Shown: positions 23,747 through 36,101 of the stretch, in pieces
How the letters are laid out: each line of letters starts with the position of its first letter
Position numbering within the stretch: position 1 is the stretch's first letter
Source: Procambarus clarkii
Lineage: Eukaryota; Arthropoda; Malacostraca; Decapoda; Cambaridae
Length of the DNA: 64,000 nucleotides
Reading direction: 5' to 3'
NCBI RefSeq assembly: GCF_040958095.1
Contig: NC_091158.1
Location: 40,367,964 to 40,431,963, forward strand
Program-made: the position numbers and the translations under genes
Notes under the pieces: model-generated
The model's database searches: none
The model's input: only the letters and a program-made list of their open reading frames with translations
What the model was told of the DNA's origin: nothing

Positions 23747-26700
23747 AGGGGCAGGTGTGGGCACTACACGGGGTGCAGGGGCAGGTGTGGGCACTACACG
23801 GGGTGAAGGAGAGGGTGTGGGACCTACACGGGGTGCAGGGGCAGGTGTGGGCACTACACAGGGTGCAGGAGCCAGGTGTGGGCACTACACGGGGTGAAAG
23901 GGAGGGTGTGGGCACTACACGGGGTGCAGGGGCGGGTGTGGGCACAACACAGGGTGCAGGGGCGGGTGTGGGCACTACACGGGGTGCAGGAGCCGGTGTG
24001 GGCTCTACACGGGGTGCAGGGAAAGGGGTGGGCACTACACGGGGTGAAGGGGAGGGTGTGGGCAATACACGGGGTGCAGGAGCAGGTGTGGGAACTACAC
24101 GGGGTGCAGGGATGCGTGTGGGCACTACACGGGGTACAAGGAAAGGGGTGGGCACTACACGGGGTGCAGGGACAGGTGTGGGCACTACACGGGGTGCAGG
24201 GGCGAATGTGAACACAACACGGGGTGCAGGGACGCGTGTGGGCACTACACGGGGTGCGGGGGCAGATGTGGGCACTACACGCGGTTCAGGGAAAGGTGTT
24301 GGGACTACACGGGGTGCATGGGTGGGTGTGGACACAACACTGGGTGCAGGGAAAGGTGTTGGCACTTCACGGGGTGCAGGGACAGGTGTGGGCACTACAC
24401 AGGGTGGAAGGAAAGGGGTGGGCACTACACGGGGTGCAGGGTCAGGTGTGGGCACTACACAGGGTGCAAGGAAAGGGGTGGGCACTACACGGGGTGCATG
24501 GGTGGGTGTGAACACAACACGGGGTGCAGGGACGCGTGTGGGCACTACACGGGGTGCAGGGGCGGATGTGGGCACTACACGGGGTGTAGGGGAAGGTGTG
24601 GGCAGTACACGGGGTGTAGGGGCGGGTGTGGGCACTATACGGGGTGCAGGGGCGGGGGTGGACACTACAGGGGGTGCAGGGGAGGGTGGGGGCACTACAA
24701 GGAGTGCAGAGGCGGGTGTGGGCACTACACAGGGTGTAGGGACAGGTGTGGACACTACAAGGGGTGCAGGGGCGGATGTGGGCACTACACGGGGTGTAGG
24801 GGAAGGTGTGGGTAGTACACTGGGTACAGGGGCGGGTGTGGGCTCTACACGGGGTGCAGGGGAGGGTGCGGGCACTACACGGGGTACAGGGGAGGGTGTG
24901 GGCTCTACACGGGGTGCAGGGGAAGATGTGGGCACTACACGGGGTGCAGGGGCGGGTGTGGGCACTACACGGGGTGCAGGGGCGGGTGTGGGCCGTACAC
25001 AGGGTGTAGGGACGAGTGTGGACACTACACGGGGTGCAGAGGCGGATGTGGGGACTAATCTGGGTGTAGAAGAAGGTGTGGGCAGTATACGGGGTGAAGG
25101 GGAAGGGTTGGGCACTACACGGGGTGCAGGGGAGGGTGTGGGCATAGCACAGGGTGTAGAGGAAGGGTTGGGCACCCCACGGGGTGCAGGGGCAGGTGTG
25201 GGCACAACACGGGGTGCAGGGGCGGGTGTGGGCACTACACGGGATTCAGGGATGGGTGTGGGTACTATACACGGGGCGCAGGAGCAGGTGTGGGCACTAC
25301 ACGGGGTGCAGGGGCGGGTGAGGGCACTACACGGGGGTGCAGTGGCTGGTTTGGGCACAACTCGCGGTGCAGGGAGAGGGTGTGGCACTACACTGGGTGC
25401 GGGGACGAGTGTGGGCTCTGCACGGGGTGCAGGGGAGGCTGTGGGCACTACACGGGGTACAGGGGAGGGTGTGGGCATTACACAGGGTGCAGGGACGGGT
25501 GTGGGCTCTACACGGGTTGCAGGGGAGGGTGTGGGCACTACACGGGGTAAAGAGGAGGGTGTGGGCATTACACGGGGTGCAGGTGTAGGGTGTGGGCACT
25601 ACACGGGTTGCAGGGGCGGGGATTGGGCACTACACGGTGTGCTAGGGCGGGTGTTGGCACTACACGGGGTGCAGGAGTGGGTGTGGGCACGACACGGGGT
25701 GCAGGGTAGGGTGCGGGCATTACACAGGGTGCATGGACGGGTTTGGGCACTACACGGGGTGCAGGGGAGAGTGTGGGCACTACACGGGGTGCAGGGGCGG
25801 GTGTGTGCACTGCACGGGGTGTAGTGGAGCGAGTGGATACTACACGGGGTGCAGGGGTGGGGTGTAGGCATTACACAGGGTGCAGGGGCGGGTGTGGACT
25901 CTACACGTGGTGCAGGAGAGGGTGTGGGCACTACACGGGGTGCAGGGTAGGGTGCGGGCATTACACAGGGTGCATGGACGGGTTTGGGCACTACACGGGG
26001 TGCAGGGGAGAGTGTGGGCACTACACGGGGTGCAGGGGCAGGTGTGGGCACTACACGGGGTGCAGGGGCAGGTGTGGGCACTACACGGGGTGAAGGAGAG
26101 GGTGTGGGACCTACACGGGGTGCAGGGGCAGGTGTGGGCACTACACAGGGTGCAGGAGCCAGGTGTGGGCACTACACGGGGTGAAAGGGAGGGTGTGGGC
26201 ACTACACGGGGTGCAGGGGCGGGTGTGGGCACAACACAGGGTGCAGGGGCGGGTGTGGGCACTACACGGGGTGCAGGGGCCGGTGTGGGCTCTACACGGG
26301 GTGCAGGGAAAGGGGTGGGCACTACACGGGGTGAAGGGGAGGGTGTGGGCAATACACGGGGTGCAGGGGCAGGTGTGGGAACTACACGGGGTGCAGGGAT
26401 GCGTGTGGGCACTACACGGGGTACAAGGAAAGGGGTGGGCACTACACGGGGTGCAGGGACAGGTGTGGGCACTACACGGGGTGCAGGGGCGAATGTGAAC
26501 ACAACACGGGGTGCAGGGACGCGTGTGGGCACTACACGGGGTGCGGGGGCAGATGTGGGCACTACACGCGGTTCAGGGAAAGGTGTTGGGACTACACGGG
26601 GTGCATGGGTGGGTGTGGACACAACACTGGGTGCAGGGAAAGGTGTTGGCACTTCACGGGGTGCAGGGACAGGTGTGGGCACTACACAGGGTGGAAGGAA

Positions 26701-28320
26701 AGGGGTGGGCACTACACGGGGTGCAGGGTCAGGTGTGGGCACTACACAGGGTGCAAGGAAAGGGGTGGGCACTACACGGGGTGCATGGGTGGGTGTGAAC
26801 ACAACACGGGGTGCAGGGACGCGTGTGGGCACTACACGGGGTGCAGGGGCGGATGTGGGCACTACACGGGGTGTAGGGGAAGGTGTGGGCAGTACACGGG
26901 GTGTAGGGGCGGGTGTGGGCACTATACGGGGTGCAGGGGCGGGGGTGGACACTACAGGGGGTGCAGGGGAGGGTGGGGGCACTACAAGGAGTGCAGAGGC
27001 GGGTGTGGGCACTACACAGGGTGTAGGGACAGGTGTGGACACTACAAGGGGTGCAGGGGCGGATGTGGGCACTACACGGGGTGTAGGGGAAGGTGTGGGT
27101 AGTACACTGGGTACAGGGGCGGGTGTGGGCTCTACACGGGGTGCAGGGGAGGGTGCGGGCACTACACGGGGTACAGGGGAGGGTGTGGGCTCTACACGGG
27201 GTGCAGGGGAAGATGTGGGCACTACACGGGGTGCAGGGGCGGGTGTGGGCACTACACGGGGTGCAGGGGCGGGTGTGGGCCGTACACAGGGTGTAGGGAC
27301 GAGTGTGGACACTACACGGGGTGCAGAGGCGGATGTGGGGACTAATCTGGGTGTAGAAGAAGGTGTGGGCAGTATACGGGGTGAAGGGGAAGGGTTGGGC
27401 ACTACACGGGGTGCAGGGGAGGGTGTGGGCATAGCACAGGGTGTAGAGGAAGGGTTGGGCACCCCACGGGGTGCAGGGGCAGGTGTGGGCACAACACGGG
27501 GTGCAGGGGCGGGTGTGGGCACTACACGGGATTCAGGGATGGGTGTGGGTACTATACACGGGGCGCAGGAGCAGGTGTGGGCACTACACGGGGTGCAGGG
27601 GCGGGTGAGGGCACTACACGGGGGTGCAGTGGCTGGTTTGGGCACAACTCGCGGTGCAGGGAGAGGGTGTGGCACTACACTGGGTGCGGGGACGAGTGTG
27701 GGCTCTGCACGGGGTGCAGGGGAGGCTGTGGGCACTACACGGGGTACAGGGGAGGGTGTGGGCATTACACAGGGTGCAGGGACGGGTGTGGGCTCTACAC
27801 GGGTTGCAGGGGAGGGTGTGGGCACTACACGGGGTAAAGAGGAGGGTGTGGGCATTACACGGGGTGCAGGTGTAGGGTGTGGGCACTACACGGGTTGCAG
27901 GGGCGGGGATTGGGCACTACACGGTGTGCTAGGGCGGGTGTTGGCACTACACGGGGTGCAGGAGTGGGTGTGGGCACGACACGGGGTGCAGGGTAGGGTG
28001 CGGGCATTACACAGGGTGCATGGACGGGTTTGGGCACTACACGGGGTGCAGGGGAGAGTGTGGGCACTACACGGGGTGCAGGGGCGGGTGTGTGCACTGC
28101 ACGGGGTGTAGTGGAGCGAGTGGATACTACACGGGGTGCAGGGGTGGGGTGTAGGCATTACACAGGGTGCAGGGGCGGGTGTGGACTCTACACGTGGTGC
28201 AGGAGAGGGTGTGGGCACTACACGGGGTGCAGGGTAGGGTGCGGGCATTACACAGGGTGCATGGACGGGTTTGGGCACTACACGGGGTGCAGGGGAGAGT
28301 GTGGGCACTACACGGGGTGC
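23747..28320. repeat. Higher-order tandem duplication, 2287-bp period, two copies
   Basis: 23747-26033 and 26034-28320 carry the same order of variant units at a constant offset of 2287 (for example 24318 to 26605 and 25599 to 27886). I noticed only about two base differences (near 23992 and 24081). The edges are approximate because the units are alike. Confidence 0.9.
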
Positions 28321-30214
28321 AGGGGCGGGTGTGTGCACTGCACGGGGTGTAGTGGAGGGAGTGGACACTACACGGGGTGCAGGGGTGGGGTGTAGGCATT
28401 ACACAGGGTGCAGGGGCGGGTGTGGACTCTACACGGGGTGTAGGAGACGGTGTGGGCAATACACGGGGTGTAGCGGAAGGTGTGGGCACTGCACAGGGTT
28501 CAGGGACGGTTGTGGGCACTACACGGGGTGCATGGGTGGGTGAGGGCACTACACAGGGTGCAGGGGAGGGTGTGGACACTACACGGAGTGCAGGGGCGGG
28601 TGTCGGCACTAGACGGGGTGCAGGAGAGGGTTTTGGAACTACACGGGGTGCAGGGGCGGGTTTGGGCACTACACGGGGTGCAAGGGTGGGTGTGGAACTT
28701 TCACTAGGTGCAGGGATGGGTGTGGGTACTATACACGGGGCGCAGGGGCAGGTGTGGGCACTACACGGGGTGCAGGGGCGGGTGTGGGAACGATAGTTGG
28801 TGCAGGGGTGGGTCTGGGCACTACACAGGGTGCAGGGGCGGATGAGGGCACTACACGGGGTGCAGGGGAGGGTATGAACACTACATGGGGGTGCAGTGGC
28901 GGGTGTGGGCACTACACGGGGTGCAGGGGCGGGTGTCGGCACTAGACGGGGTGCAGTGGCGGGTGTGGGCACTACATGGGGTGCAGGGGTGGGGTGTGGA
29001 CACTACATGGGGTGTAGGGACAGATGTGGGTACTACTCGGGGTGCAGGGAGAGGGTGTGGGTAATACACTGGGTGCGGGGTCGAGTGTGGGCTCTACACG
29101 GGGTGCAGGGGAGGGTGTGGACGTTACACAGGGTGCAGGGATGGGTGTGGGCTCTACACGGGGTTCAGAGAAGGGTGTGGGCAAATTACGGGGTGTTGGG
29201 GAATTTGTGGGCACTACACGGGGTGCAGGGTAGGGTGCGGGCATTACACAGGGTGCATGGACGGGTTTGGGCACTACACGGGGTGCAGGGGAGAGTGTGG
29301 GCACTACACGGGGTGCAGGGGCGGGTGTGTGCACTGCACGGGGTGTAGTGGAGGGAGTGGACACTACACGGGGTGCAGGGGTGGGGTGTAGGCATTACAC
29401 AGGGTGCAGGGGCGGGTGTGGACTCTACACGGGGTGTAGGAGACGGTGTGGGCAATACACGGGGTGTAGCGGAAGGTGTGGGCACTGCACAGGGTTCAGG
29501 GACGGTTGTGGGCACTACACGGGGTGCATGGGTGGGTGAGGGCACTACACAGGGTGCAGGGGAGGGTGTGGACACTACACGGAGTGCAGGGGCGGGTGTC
29601 GGCACTAGACGGGGTGCAGGAGAGGGTTTTGGAACTACACGGGGTGCAGGGGCGGGTTTGGGCACTACACGGGGTGCAAAGGTGGGTGTGGAACTTTCAC
29701 TAGGTGCAGGGATGGGTGTGGGTACTATACACGGGGCGCAGGGGCAGGTGTGGGCACTACACGGGGTGCAGGGGCGGGTGTGGGAACGATAGTTGGTGCA
29801 GGGGTGGGTCTGGGCACTACACAGGGTGCAGGGGCGGGTGAAGGCACTACACGGGGTGCAGGGGAGGGTATGAACACTACATGGGGGTGCAGTGGCGGGT
29901 GTGGGCACTACACGGGGTGCAGGGGCGGGTGTCGGCACTAGACGGGGTGCAGTGGCGGGTGTGGGCACTACATGGGGTGCAGGGGTGGGGTGTGGACACT
30001 ACATGGGGTGTAGGGACAGATGTGGGTACTACTCGGGGTGCAGGGAGAGGGTGTGGGTAATACACTGGGTGCGGGGTCGAGTGTGGGCTCTACACGGGGT
30101 GCAGGGGAGGGTGTGGACGTTACACAGGGTGCAGGGATGGGTGTGGGCTCTACACGGGGTTCAGAGAAGGGTGTGGGCAAATTACGGGGTGTTGGGGAAT
30201 TTGTGGGCACTACA
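28223..30214. repeat. Higher-order tandem duplication, 996-bp period, two copies
   Basis: About 28223-29218 and 29219-30214 repeat at an offset of 996 (28377 to 29373, 28896 to 29892), with a few differences (near 28683 and 28841). It starts with the end segment of the 2287-bp block, so it formed after or across that block. Confidence 0.88.
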
Positions 30215-31309
30215 CGGGGTGCAGGGACAAGTGTGTGCACTACACAGAGTGTAGGGGAAGGTGTGGGCAATACACGGGGTGTAGCGGATGGTGTAGGCAC
30301 TGCACAGTGTGCAGAGGCGGGTGTGTGCGCTGCACGTGGTGCAGGGGTGGGGTGTGGGAACTACACAGGTTGCAGGGGAGGGTGTGTGCACTACACGGGG
30401 TGCAGGGGCGGGTGTGGGCATTACACGGGGTGCAGGGGTGGGGTGTGGACACTACATGGGGTGTAGGGGAAGGTTTGGGCACTACTCGGGGTGCAGGGAG
30501 AGGGTGTGGGCACTACACTGGGTGCGGGGACGGGTGTGGGCTCTACACGGGGTGCAGGGGAGGGTGTGGGCACTACACGGGGTGCAGGGGCGGGTGTGGG
30601 CACTACATGGGGTGCAGGTGTGGGGTGTGGGCACTACACGGGTTGCAGGGGCGGGGATTGGGCACTACACGGTGTGCTAGGGCGGGTGTTGGCACTACAC
30701 GGGGTGCAGCGGTTGGTGTGAGCACTACACGGAGTGCAAGGGGGGGTCTGGGCACTACACGGGGTGCAGGGCGGGTGTGGATACTATACGGGGTGCAGGG
30801 GTGGGGTGTGGGCACTACACGGGGTGTAGGGGCAGGTGTGGGCACTACACAGGGTGCAGGGACGTGTGTGGGTTCTACACGGGGTGCAGGAGAGGGTGTG
30901 GGCACTACACGGGGTGCAGGGTAGGGTGCGGGCATTACACAGGGTGTATGGACGGGTTTGGGCACTACACGGGGTGCAGGGGAAAGTGTGGGCACTACAC
31001 GGGGTGCAGGGGCAGGTGTGTGCACTGCACGGGGTGTAGTGGAGGGAGTGGACACTACACGGGGTGCAGGGGTGGGGTGTGGGCACTACATGGGGTGCAG
31101 GCGCGGGTGTGGGCACTACCTGGGGTGCAGAGGCGGGTGTGGGCACTACACGGGGTGTAGGGGTGGGGTGTAGGCATTACACAGGGTGCGGGGGCGGGTG
31201 TGGACTCTACTACACGGGGAGTAGGAGACAGTGTGGGCAATACACGGGGTGTAGCGGAAGGTGTGGGCACTGCACAGGGTTCAGGGGCGGGTGTGGGCAC
31301 TACACGGGG

Positions 31310-31860
31310 TGCATGGGCGGGTGAGGACACTACACAGGATGCAGGGGAGGGTGTGGGCACTACACGGGGTGCAGGGGCGGGAGTGGGCACTATACGGGTT
31401 GCAGGGGCTGGTGTGGGCACTACACGGGGTGCAGGGGTGGTTGAGGGCACTGCATGGGGTGCCAGGGCGGGTGTGGGCACTGCACGGGGTGCAGTGGAGG
31501 GTGTGGGCACTACACGGGGTGCAGGGGAGGGTGTGGGAACTACACGGGGTGCAGGAGCGGTTGCGGGCAATACACGATGTGCAGGGCCTGGTTTGGGCAC
31601 TACACGGGGTGCAAGGGTGGGTGTGGGCACTACACGGGGTGCATGGGCGGGTGAGGACACTACACAGGATGAAGGGGAGGGTGTGGGCACTACACGGGGT
31701 GCAGGGGCGGGAGTGGGCACTATACGGGTTGCAGTGGAGGGTGTGGGCACTACACGGGGTGCAGGGGAGGGTGTGGGAACTACACGGGGTGCAGGAGCGG
31801 TTGCGGGCAATACACGATGTGCAGGGCCTGGTTTGGGCACTACACGGGGTGCAAGGGTGG
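31310..31860. repeat. Smaller nested duplications (330- and 240-bp offsets)
   Basis: The segment at 31320-31440 recurs 330 bases later, and the segment with GGAACTACACGG and CAATACACGATGTGC (31501-31620) recurs 240 bases later. These are further local duplications inside the 30-bp array. Confidence 0.8.
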
Positions 31861-32861
31861 GTGTGGGCACCTCACTAGGTGCAGGGGTGGGTGTGGGCAC
31901 TACACGGGGTGCAGGCGCGAGTGTGGGCACTACACGGGGTGCAGGAGCGAGTGTGGGCACTACACGGGGTGCAGGAGCGGGTGTGGGCACTACAAGGGGT
32001 GCAGGTGCGAGAGTGTGCACTACACGGTGTGCAGGGGTGGGGTGTGTGCACAACACCGGGTGCATGAGTGAGTGTGGGCACTACACGGGGTTCAGGGACG
32101 GGTGTGAGAACTACACGGGGTACAGGGGTGAGGTGTGAGCACTACACGGGGTGCAGTGGCGGGTGTGGGCACTACACGGGGTGAAGGGGTGGGGTGTGGG
32201 CACTACATGGGGTGCAGGGGCGGGTGTGGGCACTACACGGGGTGCATGGGTGGGTGCGGGCACTTCACGGGGTGCAGGGGAAGGTGTGGGGACTACATGG
32301 GGTTCAGGGGCGGGTGTGGACACTATACGGGGTGCAGGGGTGGGGCGTGGGCACTACACGGGGTGCAGGGGCGGGTGTGGACTCTACACGGGGTGTAGGG
32401 GACGGTGTGGACAATACACGGGGTGTAACGCAAGGTGTGAGCACTGCACAGGGCTCAGGGGCGGGTGTGGGCACTACACGGGGTGCATGGGTGGGTGCGG
32501 GCACTTCACGGGGTGCAGGGGAAGGTGTGGGCACTACACAGGGTGCAGGGGCGGTTGTGGGCACTACATGGGGTTCAGGGGCGGGTGTGGACACTACACG
32601 GGGTGCAGGGGTGGGGTGTGGGCACTACACGGGGTGCAGGGCGGGTGTGGGCACTACACGGGGTGCAGGGGCGGGTGTGGGTACTACACGGGGTGCAGGG
32701 GCAGGTGTGGGCACTACACGGGGTGCAGCGGAGGGTGTGGGCACTACACGGGGTGCAGGGGCGGGAGTGCGTACTACACAGGGTGCAGGGGCGGGTGTGG
32801 GCACTACACGGGGTGCAGGGGAAGGTGTGGGCACTACTCGGGGTGCTGGGGCGGTTGTGGG

Positions 32862-33883
32862 TGTTACGAACCCGGATCCAGCGTCCAAGCACGGAGCAGT
32901 AACGACCGCGCCATCTGTGGGTCAGCTCCCGAAACCCCCGCCAAACGGACGACGACACCTGGTGAGGACGGCGAATACCGGCCACAAGGGCCAGTTTCCA
33001 GTCCTGTTCAGCGCTCCACACAGCCGCTGCTGACCTCTGGTGAGGTGGTGCTCAGACTACAACGCCATCTATGAAGTGGATGTGTTGGGCGTTTGTGTCT
33101 GAGCCTGTAAGTGAGGTGTTTTAGTGTCCCAGTTATTGATGACGTGTCTGCTTACAGAGTCGACCTGGGACTGCTGTGATGGGAGTTGAGTCAGTCTACC
33201 CGAGGCAGCCGTCTCCGAACCTTGAGCTTTGCTGCAGCAGTTGCGAAGTCGTCCCCCCCGGAAGAACACTGTGGTGTGTTAGCCTGCCAGTGGAGTGGCA
33301 GTAAAAGGTTTACCCGGGACCGACTGTTGGAGACGATCGTCCACTGGGGTATTGAGGACGGGAGAGTGATTTGTGGTATCACACGAGGCTCCTGTCCAGG
33401 GCGTTCCCCTTATATCGTTCGTGGAGTGGCCTGACCAGCCTTGCTGTTCCGGAACCTGCCAGCAGACCAGCTGGACGTGTGGTTGACGGCCTCCACGGCG
33501 GTGCCCCCAGTGGACCTGTGTTTTGGCTGACCTGTGGCCAGGGTAGGCTCAACTTCGCAGAGAATTCGTTGTGGGGCCACGAAGAGGCACCGAGGACTCG
33601 GCACCGAGAGAGAGCGAGGATCCATAGTCTCCAGCAGAAGACTACAGTTTAATTCCCTTGTATAGTGTTAATACCACTCTCCCTGTGTAACCTTTTTATA
33701 TATTATTTATTGGTGGCGGACATTATATTATATTAAGTTCTTAACTTTCTTTCCCTTCACCCTTTAAGTTACTTGCGTCACGGATCGCATCCCTTGAAAG
33801 CCTCTACTGGCTTGGGGTCGGATACAACTTCCTCTAACAACATCAGAGTAAGAACCCCGTTGCGTCCCGAGAGGGCCGTAACA
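32862..33883 (+). repeat. 5' LTR of copy B
   Basis: Starts TGTTACG and ends CGTAACA; 1022 bp. A TATA-like TTTATATATTATTTATTGG stretch lies near 33693-33711. Promoter and polyadenylation sites were not located precisely. Confidence 0.93.
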
Positions 33884-33887
33884 TAAT

Positions 33888-33905
33888 TGGCATCCCCAGC
33901 GGGAT
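33888..33905 (+). promoter_or_regulatory. Putative tRNA primer-binding site, copy B
   Basis: Same sequence and 4-base spacing from the LTR as in copy A; begins TGGCATCC. Donor tRNA not identified. Confidence 0.5.
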
Positions 33906-34310
33906 CCGTCTCCTTGTTAAGTAAGTTTGACAGGGGTGGTAAAGTGGCGTAATCCCTGTAAATAATTCCCCCTGTGTGTGACGATTGTGACGTTATACGT
34001 CCTGTGCGGTGCTCAAGAGTGACTAAGTGCGATATTGTGCAGTGCGGTGCTCGCTGTGATTAAGCGATTAAGTGAAATATTGTGTAGTGCGGTGCTCGTC
34101 GTGATTAAGTGCAATATTGTAGAGCGAAGTGTTCGCTGTGATTCAGTGCAATATTGGGTAGTGCGGTGCCCGAAGTAATTACGTGCAATATTGGCAAGTG
34201 CAGTGTTTGGTGCGATAAAGTGCAATATTGCCGTAGAACTGTGCTCGGTGCGTTAAGTGTTAACGTGTAAGCGGTGTGTTAAGTGCTAGTTAAGTGTTCC
34301 ATCTGTGACA

Positions 34311-36101
34311 ATGGCAGAAAAAGCTACCATCGATGATCTGGACGATGTGCAGGCTTTTCTGAACAGAGAGGACTGTCTTGCCCGATTAAAGTATCTGAGC
34401 AAACCGGAACTTGTACTAGCGAGCGCCTACCTGGAGATCAAGATCCGTGCCAGTGATTCCCGTGTGGAGATCTTGTCCAAGGTTCACCGGCACCTGAAGG
34501 CAGAAGAGAAACGGGAAGGCGAGACTCCTAGTACAAAGGAAGGTGAGGAAATAGCTTCCATGGAAAAGGAAGATAAAGGCAGTGACATTGACAGTGATGC
34601 AGGTGAGCTTAATATCAGCTTCCTAACAGTCAAGATGCGTGCCCTAGAAATTAATCGAGAAATAGAATGGAAGAAATTAGAAATGGAAAGAGAGAGACAA
34701 GATAAAGAATTGGCGATGAGGCGTTTAGAATTAGAACGAGAAAGAGAGAGAGAAGAACGAGAAAGAGAAAGAGAAGAACGAGAAAGAGAAGAGAAACGAG
34801 AGAGAGAAGAACGAGAAAGAGAAAGAGAAGAATGAGAAAGTGAAGAGAAACGAGAGAGAGAAGAACGAGAAAGAGAAGAGAAACGAGAGAGAGAAGAACG
34901 AGAAAGAGAAGAGAGACGAGAGAGAGAAGAACGAGAAAGAGAAAGAGAAGAACGAGAAAGAGAACAGCGAGAGAGAGAAGAAAACGAAAGACAGAGACAA
35001 CATGAACTAGAAGTATTACGGTTAGGCGGTGGTCGGAGGCCAACAACGGACACCAGCGGTTTCGATCCGGTAAGAAATATCAAAATGGTCCCCAAATTCA
35101 ATGAGAGGGAAGTCTCGAAGTTCTTTGCAGCCTTCGAGAAAGTCGCTGCCTCTTTGGAGTGGCCAAGGGAGAATTGGGCCATCATGATACAGTCAGTCTT
35201 GACTGGGAAGGCCCAAATCGCCTACTCTACGTTATCCCTTGACGACTCCGGCGATTACGACAAGGTGAAGAAGGTTGTGCTCATGGCGTACCAATTGGTA
35301 CCTGAGGCATATAGACAGAAGTTTCGAAACCTGAAGAAGACCTCAGAGCACACTTTCACCGAATTCGCCACGCTCAAGGAGCGACTTTTCCAGGAATGGT
35401 GTGCCTCTCGGAAGGTGGAGACCAAGGAAGACCTCGAGCAGTTGATACTGCTAGAGGACTTCAAGGATTGTTTGTCTGGAGACCTGAAGACATACTTAGA
35501 GGAACAGCAGGTAGAGACCTTGAGTGCGGCAGCCACCATGGCTGAAGAGTACATCCTGACTCATAGGTCTTCTGCTAAGTACGTCCCAAGGCACTACCAA
35601 CGCCGGTTCGATAAACCTCAGGACGAAGAAGAGACTCCCATCCCACGAAGCGCTAAGAAGACGCCCCCAAGTAGCTCTCGAAGGGCTAGTCCTAGTAGTC
35701 CGAATCACCGGAGTCCAAGGAGGAACATGGTGTGCTGGACTTGTGGGCAGAAAGGGCATGTAGCTGCTAGGTGCCGAGGCAGAAGAGGTAGCGGCGCACG
35801 TAGGGAGGTGATGTTGATGAGCTGTGGAACATCACCAGCAGGAAACCAGTCTACGACTACGCAGGAAGAACCCAGATGGTTTTCCCCTCACACTTCAGGC
35901 GGGTATGTATCGAGTGATCATACTGGTAGATCAGTTGTAGTGCTCAGAGATAGTGGAGCAGCCCAGTCCCTGATCGTGAAGAGCTCGTTACCCGAGGGAG
36001 TAAGTGTGGACGGGAGACAACAGGTTGTCCTGGTTGGGTTTCCAAGGACGCAGTACATCTCAACTCGCCTTACTTCAGTGGCACATGTGCGTTGTCAGTA
36101 G
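34311..36101 (+). pseudogene. gag: gag-protease of copy B, one in-frame TGA
   Basis: One frame of 597 codons counting a TGA at 34833-34835. Domains in order: SAP-like helical segment (about residues 15-60), Glu/Arg-rich coil (about 130-235) holding the stop, SCAN-like capsid domain (about 260-420), Ser-rich linker, CCHC knuckle (CWTCGQKGHVAARC, about residues 475-490), then retropepsin with DSGAAQSLI. Family knowledge: gag forms the particle and binds RNA, and the protease cuts it. The frame ends at 36101, before the end of the protease domain, which continues in the -1 frame. The ATG at 34311 is the first in the frame with a good AxxATGG context. Confidence 0.82.

Larger units (their letters stand above)
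23536..32861. repeat. 30-bp G-rich minisatellite array (about 310 units)
   Basis: Continuous tandem copies of a 30-bp unit whose core is CACTACACGGGGTGCA followed by GGGG, a CGGG-type run and TGTGGG. Variants include TGTAGGGGAA, TGCATGGGTG, GAACACAACAC and others. The last GTGGG (32857-32861) is the target-site copy of the LTR element inserted at 32862; the array resumes at 38431. Frames of up to 758 codons (+) and 685 codons (-) are open only because the unit lacks stops. Their peptides are ten-residue repeats ([10 protein letters not shown] on +, [10 protein letters not shown] on -). No start context, signal peptide or splice pattern supports a gene. Confidence 0.97.

Noticed and set aside
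23511..25568. 685-codon - strand frame encoding a proline-rich repeat protein
   Set aside because: It follows from a stop-free 30-bp unit. Equally long frames exist on the other strand, and no start context, signal or splice sites support it.
23536..32861. CRISPR-like array
   Set aside because: Units are contiguous with no spacers, the genome context is eukaryotic, and there are no cas genes.
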